Shown: positions 1-5,640 of the stretch, piece by piece
Numbering within the stretch: the stretch's first letter is position 1
Layout of the letters: each line of letters begins with the position of its first letter
From: G039029935 sp039029935
GTDB taxonomy: Bacteria; Chloroflexota; Anaerolineae; Caldilineales; Caldilineaceae
Assembly: GCA_039029935.1 (NCBI GenBank)
Contig: JBCCFC010000934.1
Span: 1-5,640 of the forward strand
DNA length: 5,640 nucleotides
Reading direction: 5' to 3'
Notes under the pieces: generated by a model
Databases searched by the model: none
What the model saw: the letters and a program-made list of their open reading frames with translations, nothing else
What the model was told of the DNA's origin: nothing
Translations under genes and position numbers: made by a program

Positions 1-32
1 AACAGCTTTTGTGTATTTTTGAATAATCGCAA

Positions 33-205
33 ATGAAGAATAAGGCACTGTTGGAAATGCTTAACCCGCGTTTTTTCAATGAATTAATAAACGGCGCATT
101 TCTGAAGTTTCGGAAAACGACTCGCACCTGATTCCTGAAATTGTAGGCATGCTAATGTTTACCAACGAGTTCTTTTCTCATATACCCCATAAACGGGGTA
201 TATGA
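33..205 (+). pseudogene. possible frameshifted N-terminal remnant of an IS4-like transposase
   Basis: An ATG at 33 opens 32 codons (stop TGA 129-131) beginning MKNKALLEMLNPRFFNEL and continuing through GAFLKFRKTT. Directly after, in the frame that is one base back, the reading continues from about 119-128 as DSHLIPEIVGMLMFTNEF and stops at TGA 203-205. Joined, the two pieces resemble the N-terminus of IS4-family transposases, where 'L.P.FL.EL' is followed by 'gF.kRkrK' and a helix; this comparison is from memory of the family. The DNA is much more AT-rich than the following gene, in keeping with foreign origin. No DDE catalytic region is present, so at best this is a broken 5' piece left by a deletion. 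It could also be chance open sequence, since both frames are short and no ribosome site is obvious. Its last stop overlaps the ATG of the next gene as ATGA. Confidence 0.28.
179..204. repeat. perfect 10-bp inverted repeat (hairpin) over the start codon of gene 1
   Basis: The arms catatacccc (179-188) and ggggtatatg (195-204) are exact reverse complements around a 6-base loop, ataaac. The right arm contains the ATG at 202-204 and the only purine-rich stretch (GGGG, 195-198) that could act as a ribosome site. In RNA this stem would hide the start. There is no T-run after it, so it is not a standard intrinsic terminator. It also sits at the change from AT-rich to GC-richer DNA, so it may mark a rearrangement or insertion junction. 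Confidence 0.8.
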
Positions 206-3200
206 ACGCCTTTGCGGTGATTCAACTCTTTGCCATCATGATGGTGATCATCGGCATCTACCGCTTTGCGCGCATCTGGGTCAGCCCAGAAGCGGCCACC
301 TATGCACCGCTGCTGATTGTCTTTTCCTCCAGCATCAACGAAACCATCCATGTCTTTGGGCAACTTCCCACGACCTTTTCATTGGGATTTTTATTGAATG
401 CGTTGGCCTATGCCCACCGTTGGTTTGACACGGGCGACCGCAAAACGCTGATTGTGGCGTGGATATTTATCGCCGCTACCACAGCGGGGCATCATGTCAC
501 CACGCTCTTTGGCTCAGTCTTTTTTGTCGCACCCGTCATGGTCCTCGCCATCGTCGAGCAGTTCAGGCGTCCCTTGCCTGATGAACCACCACAGCATCCG
601 GGGAAGGTGACACGTGAAAACATCCGTCCCCTGTTGGCGCGGCGTCTACGCAGGGTGATGCCCGCACTCGTCCGCTGTGGTGTCTATGGCGTGGGCATGA
701 TCATCCTGCTCGTCATCGTCGTCTTCCCCTACTGGGTTCTCAGCATCACCGACCCCATCGCCCAAGTGCCGATTCCACATGCCTCGCGCGACTCCTTTAT
801 CGAGAATATCCCCGCTGGATTGGTCTTCTGGATCGTTCCCTATGGTGTCACGCTGATAGCCTTGCCCTATGCCTTCTTCAAGGGGTTAACAACCAAAGCG
901 TGGCCGATGGCACTCTCGCTGGGGCTACTCTTTGTCTTGGGGACAGGTGGTACGACGCCAATCCCGGAGATGTTGCTGGGGAGCAATGCCTTTAACATTT
1001 TGACGCTTGACCGTTTTACCTTTTGGGCGACGATTACGGTTATCCCCTTGCTTGGCGAGTTTATCGTCAGTCTACGCGAGCGCAATCTTGCCAAATACAT
1101 GCGTCAACAATTTGGCGATGTCACTTGGCGCGCCAGTATTGCCCTCTTGCTGGTGGCCTATCTTGCCTTCTGTGTCTTCACCGCCAACCTCACCCACTTT
1201 CGCAAATTTCAGCCCGACTTTATCAACGTGCAGCCCATCACCAGCTTTCTCGACAAAGATGAGCATTGGCGGTGGCGTTACCTGACGCTGGGCTTTGGCG
1301 ACCAAGTGGCGTGGCTCTCGACCAACACAACCGCCACTTCGGTGGATGGCAACTATCATTCAGCGCGTCGTTTGCCCGAACTGACCACGACCTCGATTGA
1401 ACGATTGGAAGGGGCTAAATTTAGAGGCATTGCTGGCATAGGCTCGCTTCAACAATTCTTGGCTGTACCCGATAAGTACAACCTCAAATACATCTTTTCC
1501 AATGACCAATTCTATGATCCATTGCTCTATTTTTCGGGCTGGCATAGGGTGCAACGGCTTGAAAATGGCATCATGGTCTGGGAACGTGAAGGGATTCCAC
1601 AACTCCCAGAGGTCTTGCCGCGCAAAGAGATTCCCACCTATCAACGCATGATGTGGGGCATCCTGCCCATAAGCTCTTTGGTGATGGCGATGATGGCGAT
1701 GTTTTCGTCGTTCTGGGTGCGCTACTTTGTGTTGCTGATGGACTATTTGGGGGTGCGACGGTTTGCCCAAGGAGGACGCTCGCTCTTTGTCAAAATTCCT
1801 GTGTTGGTGTGGAGTGAGCGGCTGTGGAATGCGGTCGATGCGCGTCTGTTAAAATGGTTGCAATTACCAGAAAACGACGATTCGCGCTTGGTACGCTGGC
1901 AGGTGTGGATGGATGTGCTTGCCCGCATCCCACGCCCCAAACCGGCCGCGCCGTCGGGCAAAGTTGTGCGCACCACGTTATTAGTTTTGATGATTGCAGG
2001 GTTCCTTGGATTGGGCACACGCATGGTCCTCAACTATTTCCGCGACCCGATTGTGATTGTGCAGTCCTACTATGATGATCTTGATTTTCGTCGTTTTGTC
2101 GAAGCCTATGAACGGTTTGACCCCGAAACTCGTCCCGCCTATGATGAATACATACTCAACCTGTCGGTGGTCAACGGCATTATCGCCTCCTATGGCAAGC
2201 TTGATGCGGTGACAGTGGAGGTGCTACAGCAAGAGGACGCTTACATGCAGGTGCAGGCCAATCTACATTGGGTCACAGCCCTTGCTGAGTATGACACCAC
2301 CGAAATCCTAGAGCTTGTGCGGCGTGGTATCTTCTGGTATATCGTTCCCCTTGAACCCGAAGTTTTTGAGCCAGCCGAGGGCTTTTTCCGCCGCCCAACG
2401 GTGGATTGGTTGCTGCAAACGGGTGGCGAGAATAGCCCCGAGGCCAAGGCATTTGGTGATATTTTGGCGCAGCCCTATCTCCAGATTTTATCGGCGCAAC
2501 TGGTTCAGCGCGAGTTGCCTGAATGTTTTAGCGAAACCAGCAATCACGGTGCATTGGAAGAGCTGCGTGATGAGTGTACGCGCTATAGCGTTGTCGGTGA
2601 AATCTTTAACGCTGATGTCGGCCCCGCTGATGTGACCGTCAAAGCCTATCTCTATGATGATGAGAACGAAGAACTGAGTTGGTATAATGCGCAACAGATC
2701 ATGATGCACAAGCTCCTACCCAAAGAGGTCACGCCCTTCCGTGTTGAGTTTGAGGGGGTGGCTGGGGCCAAGCTTGAGGACCTCAACGATGTCGGTGATT
2801 TCCGGCCGGATGCATTCACCCCCATCGATCTGCGCAAACCCATTGCTGCCTTTGATGTTTTTGCCGAGTCTACCATCACCACGCGCGACCTCTACCGTGA
2901 TGTCACCACCCAAAATTTGACCATGATTGAGCGTGGTGGGGACTTCTATCTGCAAGGCCAACTCTTCAATACAGGCATCCAAGAGGCCACTGTTCCCCAC
3001 ATCCTGATCACCTTTTACGATGAAAACAACCAAGTTGTCTGGGTGGATCACGCCTACATCGAGCGTGCCGTCCGCCCCCACTACACCCTCGACTTTGAAG
3101 TGCCTGTCACACATGGTGAAGAGGTGGGCGTTTTTCTCAGCAAGGGCGATCTCTACGACAATCTTCTTACCGCCGACGTGAGCAGCGAGGATGAGTGGGT

Positions 3201-3282
3201 TGAGCGTATCCCCGCACCCGCTGGGCTGGGTTATCATTCGTATCGTGTTAGCGTTCATTATTTTGTGGGGATTGTGCAGTGA
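202..3282 (+). CDS. multi-pass membrane protein, PTPS_related/GT-C glycosyltransferase-like, with C-terminal NTF2-like and FxLYD-like domains; N-terminus probably truncated
   Basis: A 1026-residue protein. Residues 1-331 hold about nine hydrophobic segments (roughly 3-26, 31-52, 57-75, 82-95, 99-118, 157-182, 205-226, 232-250, 268-290, 309-331 with some pairs close together). They include a GHH motif at 96-98, in a style typical of 'PTPS-related' membrane proteins of the GT-C glycosyltransferase type. A soluble loop follows (about 332-482), then a hairpin-like membrane segment (484-518), a basic intracellular stretch, and a last membrane helix (593-611). The remainder is extracytoplasmic: an NTF2-like domain (about 615-718, starting DPIVIVQSYYDDLDF and ending near FWYIVPLEPE), then two FxLYD-like beta domains (about 794-854, VVGEIFNADVG; about 913-970, LQGQLFNTGI). 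Family members normally begin with an extra helix and a first external loop carrying the acidic metal/sugar-phosphate site; both are missing here. An in-frame stop (TAA 190-192) rules out an upstream start, so the gene seems cut at its 5' end. Catalytic activity is therefore doubtful. Function in surface glycan or lipid-linked sugar transfer is inferred from fold only. Start ATG 202 is the first available; no good ribosome site is seen. Confidence 0.8.
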   Translation: MNAFAVIQLFAIMMVIIGIYRFARIWVSPEAATYAPLLIVFSSSINETIHVFGQLPTTFSLGFLLNALAYAHRWFDTGDRKTLIVAWIFIAATTAGHHVTTLFGSVFFVAPVMVLAIVEQFRRPLPDEPPQHPGKVTRENIRPLLARRLRRVMPALVRCGVYGVGMIILLVIVVFPYWVLSITDPIAQVPIPHASRDSFIENIPAGLVFWIVPYGVTLIALPYAFFKGLTTKAWPMALSLGLLFVLGTGGTTPIPEMLLGSNAFNILTLDRFTFWATITVIPLLGEFIVSLRERNLAKYMRQQFGDVTWRASIALLLVAYLAFCVFTANLTHFRKFQPDFINVQPITSFLDKDEHWRWRYLTLGFGDQVAWLSTNTTATSVDGNYHSARRLPELTTTSIERLEGAKFRGIAGIGSLQQFLAVPDKYNLKYIFSNDQFYDPLLYFSGWHRVQRLENGIMVWEREGIPQLPEVLPRKEIPTYQRMMWGILPISSLVMAMMAMFSSFWVRYFVLLMDYLGVRRFAQGGRSLFVKIPVLVWSERLWNAVDARLLKWLQLPENDDSRLVRWQVWMDVLARIPRPKPAAPSGKVVRTTLLVLMIAGFLGLGTRMVLNYFRDPIVIVQSYYDDLDFRRFVEAYERFDPETRPAYDEYILNLSVVNGIIASYGKLDAVTVEVLQQEDAYMQVQANLHWVTALAEYDTTEILELVRRGIFWYIVPLEPEVFEPAEGFFRRPTVDWLLQTGGENSPEAKAFGDILAQPYLQILSAQLVQRELPECFSETSNHGALEELRDECTRYSVVGEIFNADVGPADVTVKAYLYDDENEELSWYNAQQIMMHKLLPKEVTPFRVEFEGVAGAKLEDLNDVGDFRPDAFTPIDLRKPIAAFDVFAESTITTRDLYRDVTTQNLTMIERGGDFYLQGQLFNTGIQEATVPHILITFYDENNQVVWVDHAYIERAVRPHYTLDFEVPVTHGEEVGVFLSKGDLYDNLLTADVSSEDEWVERIPAPAGLGYHSYRVSVHYFVGIVQ

Positions 3283-3291
3283 ATTTAGTAT

Positions 3292-3407
3292 CATGGGCAT
3301 CCTTGCCCGTGCATTGGACGCTCACACAGATTGTCACGCTAACAGCGATGACCTACGGGTTCGCCTTATATCGTGGTCGCAACCGTAGGTCCGGTTATCA
3401 ACCGGAC
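3292..3407. repeat. intergenic cluster of four consecutive stem-loops
   Basis: The 125-bp gap between the two genes contains, in order: an 8-bp stem with a TCCT loop (3292-3299/3304-3311, one G-T pair); a bulged stem gtcacgct/agcgatgac (3333-3340/3344-3352); a long-loop stem acctacgggtt/aaccgtaggt (3351-3361/3381-3390, one bulged G); and a perfect 8-bp palindrome (3389-3396/3400-3407). Together they leave little single-stranded sequence. Candidates are REP-like palindromic repeats inserted between the genes, or an RNA structure controlling the relative expression or stability of the two cistrons. The sequence alone does not decide between them. Confidence 0.6.
3389..3407. repeat. perfect 8-bp palindrome abutting the start codon of gene 2
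   Basis: gtccggtt and aaccggac are exact reverse complements with the loop atc. The right arm ends on the base just before the ATG at 3408. The nearest purine-rich sequence (tagg, 3386-3389) lies about 20 bases upstream, partly in the stem. If 3408 is the true start, initiation must depend on melting of the stem, on translation arriving from gene 1, or on a start without a Shine-Dalgarno site. Confidence 0.8.
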
Positions 3408-5501
3408 ATGCTCCGCTACATCATTACGCTTGCCCTCACCATCACCCTCACCGCTTGCTTTGACAATTCCGAACTCGACCAAATTTCTGCGCTCTCGGAT
3501 GTTGTTCTCTATGGCGAGGTCCCCATCCAAGTCCCTGATGTCACCTACGCGGGCGAAGAACTACGCGTCACCATCGGCCCTGCTGAGGTTGAGGATGATG
3601 TCCCTGTCAGCCTTGTCATTGTGGGCAGCTACGGCTCACATCTCTATCAAGCCACCATTGAGGATGAAATTGCACGTTTTACCATTCCACGCACAGACCT
3701 GCGTAGTACAGGACGTATCACGCTCATCGCCCGCGTCGGTGACACCGAAAGCCAAGCAGAGGTCACCATCCTACCCGGCCCTGTTGTGGACCCCATCACA
3801 CCGCTGGGTGGCACATCAGCCGTCATTGCCGATGGCGAACACTGGTCGATGGTCGTGACCATGCCCTTTGATAAGCATCAGAACCCCGTCGAACCGGGTA
3901 CAGTGGTCAACACGCGGCTTCTCCATCCCGATGGCGTCACCGAAGTCATCACCAACACAACTAACAATCTTATTGCATGGAGCCGTATCTATCCACGTAC
4001 CAAATCAGGTCGCACCCGCATCGCCACACAGTCGGGCAATGCCTCGGGTCCGGAGAAAAACATTCTGGCCGTTGCGGGCTGGCCGACGGGCTTTGACTTG
4101 AGCAACGACCCGCTAACCTTGCCCGCCGATGGTCGTCAGTTGATGTGGGTCAGTTCTGGGCCTATCACCGACCAATATGGCAATCTCATGCCCGATGGCA
4201 CACTGATAACATTTGTGATGGAGACTGTTCCAAGCACAGGGCAAAAAAATGGTGAACATCTACGCCGCGTCATCCCCGCCTACACCATTCAAGGCTCGGC
4301 CAATGTGCCGATTCAAGTGTTGGATGAGCCTGGGGAAGCCTATGTCTGGGCTAGCATTTATGGCATCGAGAGTGAACCGCTGACCATCCAGTTTACGGAG
4401 GGGCCTGCGGTGGGTGAGTTTCCTGTCGGTGTCAATGTCGATGTCAACGACGGCCATGTCATTGTGCGTGCGGGTCCGCTGGTCGGTACACTGGGGCAAT
4501 TTGTCCCCAACGCCACCAAGGTTGAGGTGATGGTGGTCAATGAGGTGGGGTCAACCCAAACCGCTGTTGGTGAGGCGCATAATGGCTATGCACAGATTGC
4601 GCTGCGTCTCAATGTATTGGATGAAGGCATCTACACCGCCGATGTCCGTTCTGGTTCTGGGACAGGGCAGGCAACCTTCCAGATTCGCGATGAACAGGTC
4701 ATGATTTTGAACGACAGCTTTGCTTATGGGAATAATGCTGCCAACGGCACAGCTATAAATGGAACGGTCAACCCTGAACTGTCACCCCAGCCTACTGAAA
4801 AGGTCAAGCCCAATCGCTTCACCCGCGCCACGCGTGAGCCATCCGACCGTGAGATCGATATCTCTATTGCCCGTGCCGTCGTCGGCGGTATCGGCTCCGC
4901 AACGCCATCCCCGACAATACCACCATCCCCGACAGCAACCCCATCCCCGACAGCAACCCCTCAGCCTAACATCACATCCACGGCCACTGCCACATCATCA
5001 CCAACGGCCACTGCCACATCATCACCAACGGCTACTGCCACATCATCACCAACGGCCACTGCCACATCATCACCAACGGCTACTGCCACATCATCACCAA
5101 CCACAACACCCACATCTCCGCCAACGTCCACGCCCACCATCGAATTGATCCTTATCCCCACCAGTATACCCGTGCCTACCAGCACACCAGCCCCCACCGA
5201 TACGCCCACGCCTGCACCGCCTGTTGAATTGACGGGGACTATCAACGTGACTGCGGGGCTACGTGTCCGTACCGAACCCACCACCGAGAGTGACGTCATC
5301 ACCATTCTCCGTGCCGCCAACACACCTACCGTCACTGTGATTGGTCAATCGGCAGATGGGCTGTGGTTTCAGGTGCGCTTGGCTGGTTTAACCGCGGAGG
5401 ACGCAGAGAGCGCAGAGGGGCAAGAGGGGCGCGGGGAGATTGGCTGGGTGTTTGCGGAGTTTGTGGATGTTGAGGCAGTAGAGACGTTGACAGTACGGTG
5501 A
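3408..5501 (+). CDS. surface lipoprotein with Ig-like domains (two Big_1-like), Pro/Thr/Ser stalk and interrupted C-terminal SH3b domain
   Basis: A 697-residue lipoprotein. The start at ATG 3408 is chosen because it gives a clean lipoprotein signal: Arg3, a hydrophobic core, then LTAC with Cys17 as the lipidated residue. The frame is open further up to GTG 3279, which overlaps the stop of gene 1 as GTGA, but the extra 43 residues are translated hairpin DNA and would bury the signal. After the Cys come beta-rich domains: a first Ig-like region (about 25-122), a Big_1-like domain (about 126-222, with ADG at 141-143), a second Big_1-like domain (about 236-330, ADGRQ then DQYGNLMPDGTLITF), and a further beta-sandwich (about 340-425). 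A linker (427-499) leads to a low-complexity stalk (about 500-605) and an SH3b domain (about 606-697, GLRVRTEP then SADGLWFQVRL and GWVFAEFVDV). SH3b domains usually bind peptidoglycan or surface polymers; Ig domains act as spacers or adhesion modules. An insertion of about 17 residues splits the SH3b domain. The role is inferred: envelope-anchored wall- or surface-binding protein, likely co-expressed with gene 1. Confidence 0.82.
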   Translation: MLRYIITLALTITLTACFDNSELDQISALSDVVLYGEVPIQVPDVTYAGEELRVTIGPAEVEDDVPVSLVIVGSYGSHLYQATIEDEIARFTIPRTDLRSTGRITLIARVGDTESQAEVTILPGPVVDPITPLGGTSAVIADGEHWSMVVTMPFDKHQNPVEPGTVVNTRLLHPDGVTEVITNTTNNLIAWSRIYPRTKSGRTRIATQSGNASGPEKNILAVAGWPTGFDLSNDPLTLPADGRQLMWVSSGPITDQYGNLMPDGTLITFVMETVPSTGQKNGEHLRRVIPAYTIQGSANVPIQVLDEPGEAYVWASIYGIESEPLTIQFTEGPAVGEFPVGVNVDVNDGHVIVRAGPLVGTLGQFVPNATKVEVMVVNEVGSTQTAVGEAHNGYAQIALRLNVLDEGIYTADVRSGSGTGQATFQIRDEQVMILNDSFAYGNNAANGTAINGTVNPELSPQPTEKVKPNRFTRATREPSDREIDISIARAVVGGIGSATPSPTIPPSPTATPSPTATPQPNITSTATATSSPTATATSSPTATATSSPTATATSSPTATATSSPTTTPTSPPTSTPTIELILIPTSIPVPTSTPAPTDTPTPAPPVELTGTINVTAGLRVRTEPTTESDVITILRAANTPTVTVIGQSADGLWFQVRLAGLTAEDAESAEGQEGRGEIGWVFAEFVDVEAVETLTVR
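4905..4958 (+). repeat. 18-bp tandem repeat, three units, in the stalk of gene 2
   Basis: Three consecutive units start at 4905, 4923 and 4941, each beginning ccatccccgaca. The last two are identical (ccatccccgacagcaacc); the first differs at its 3' end. Each unit encodes six residues of the PSPTAT type, so changes in copy number keep the reading frame. Confidence 0.85.
4980..5099 (+). repeat. 24-bp tandem repeat, five near-identical units, coding TATATSSP
   Basis: Units start at 4980, 5004, 5028, 5052 and 5076. Each reads acggcYactgcc followed by acatcatcacca, with Y the only variable base: C, C, T, C, T in order. A degenerate sixth unit follows (5100-5123). Each unit is eight codons (TATATSSP), so gain or loss of a unit lengthens or shortens the stalk in frame. 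The near-identity at silent positions shows recent duplication rather than selection on protein alone. Confidence 0.92.
5387..5436 (+). repeat. purine-rich dispersed-repeat-like insertion inside the SH3b coding region
   Basis: The segment reads ttaaccgcggaggacgcag, then agagcgcagagg and a gaggggcgcgggg tail. It consists of stacked 'cgcagag' and 'gaggggc' motifs and differs sharply from the surrounding gene. It encodes LTAEDAESAEGQEGRG between QVRLAG and EIGWVFAEF. In ordinary SH3b domains these two strands are joined by a short turn of a few residues (for example 'VRLPDGREGWV'). Similar 'accgcagaggacgcagagagcgcagagg' strings are, from memory, common dispersed short sequences in several environmental bacterial genomes; I could not check this here. 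Confidence 0.6.
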
Positions 5502-5506
5502 GGATA

Positions 5507-5543
5507 TAGGGTTGCGATCCCAAAATCCGTAACCCTACATTTT
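5507..5543 (+). terminator. possible intrinsic terminator after gene 2
   Basis: A 10-bp stem, tagggttgcg (5507-5516) with cgtaacccta (5528-5537) and one G-T pair, encloses an 11-base loop, six bases after the stop codon. A short T-tract (5540-5543) follows. The T-tract is weak and the stem only moderately GC-rich, so it could instead be a copy of the palindromic repeat seen between the genes. Confidence 0.4.
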
Positions 5544-5640
5544 CACGATATGCGCTAAAAAGTCTCTATGCGAGCATGAACTAGGTGAGGATGCCCATAC
5601 CACGTAAATTTTTGTATAGGAAAGTATAAAATAACAGGTT
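5544..5640. other. AT-rich tail without recognised features
   Basis: About 100 bases with no convincing coding frame, RNA gene or repeat. A tataaaat string occurs at 5625-5632 but has no well-spaced -35 partner. Confidence 0.5.

Noticed and set aside
54..102. A long hairpin with arms gaaatgc/gcatttc and an inner cgtttttt/aataaacg pairing with one mismatch.
   Set aside because: AT-rich DNA makes such pairing easy by chance, and the same bases form the best-looking open frame of the leader.
2716..3300. A 194-codon open frame on the minus strand.
   Set aside because: It lies wholly antisense to gene 1, whose FxLYD-like domains are recognisable there; no family resemblance was seen in the antisense product.
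3191..3388. A 65-codon + strand frame with a strongly hydrophobic stretch (WVIIRIVLAFIILWGLC) that looks like a lipoprotein signal overlapping the end of gene 1.
   Set aside because: The gene 1 frame over the same bases gives a sensible final beta strand (YRVSVHYFVGI). The peptide after the Cys is translated hairpin DNA and the frame ends soon after. I judge it a shadow frame, though a C-terminal frameshift in gene 1 cannot be fully excluded.
4961..5335. A minus-strand frame coding a regular VAVAVGDD repeat protein.
   Set aside because: It is the mirror of the 24-bp stalk repeat, which is fully explained by the Pro/Thr/Ser linker of gene 2.
3293..5598. An 11-base inverted match (atgggcatcct at 3293-3303 and its complement at 5588-5598).
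   Set aside because: Several matches of this length are expected by chance in a window of this size.
5612..5632. A promoter-like pair, ttgtat and tataaaat, near the right edge.
   Set aside because: The spacing between the boxes is only 7 bases, far short of the usual 16-18, and no gene start is visible inside the window.

Overview
The window (5,640 bp) carries two long genes on the + strand, one behind the other, in DNA of moderate GC, framed by two AT-rich ends. My hand count gives 67 G/C in the first 180 bases (about 37%); the coding DNA just inside is near or above 55%, and the last 120 bases are about 37%. The protein styles point to Chloroflexota, most likely Anaerolineae or a relative: a giant multi-pass glycosyltransferase-like protein with extracytoplasmic sensor-like domains, and a lipoprotein with a Pro/Thr/Ser stalk of the 'SPTATAT' kind ending in an SH3b domain. 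This assignment is inference from style; no rRNA or marker gene is present.

Layout. Bases 1-201 are AT-rich and hold no intact gene. Two short frames (33-131, then 128-205 in another frame) read together like the N-terminus of an IS4-type transposase, possibly a decayed mobile element. They end at a perfect 10-bp inverted repeat (179-204) that overlaps the ATG of the first gene. Gene 1 (202-3282, 1026 aa) is a membrane protein resembling the PTPS_related/GT-C class. It starts inside the usual membrane domain, so it looks N-terminally truncated. Its long C-terminal half contains an NTF2-like fold and two FxLYD-like beta domains.

The 125-bp spacer (3283-3407) is packed with consecutive stem-loops. 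The last one is a perfect 8-bp palindrome that touches the ATG of gene 2. Gene 2 (3408-5501, 697 aa) encodes a lipoprotein with a lipobox (LTAC), several Ig-like domains of which two resemble Big_1, a tandem-repeat-coded stalk, and a C-terminal SH3b domain. The SH3b domain is interrupted in frame by about 17 residues encoded by a purine-rich 'cgcagagagcgcagagg' sequence that looks like a dispersed DNA repeat. A stem-loop at 5507-5537 may be the terminator. The last ~100 bp show no gene.

Working model: both proteins act at the cell envelope. Gene 1 would transfer or handle a lipid-linked sugar in the membrane and present beta domains outside. Gene 2 would be a lipid-anchored stalk that binds wall or surface glycan through SH3b. 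The most interesting material is the repeat biology: repeats inserted in, between and at the edges of these genes.
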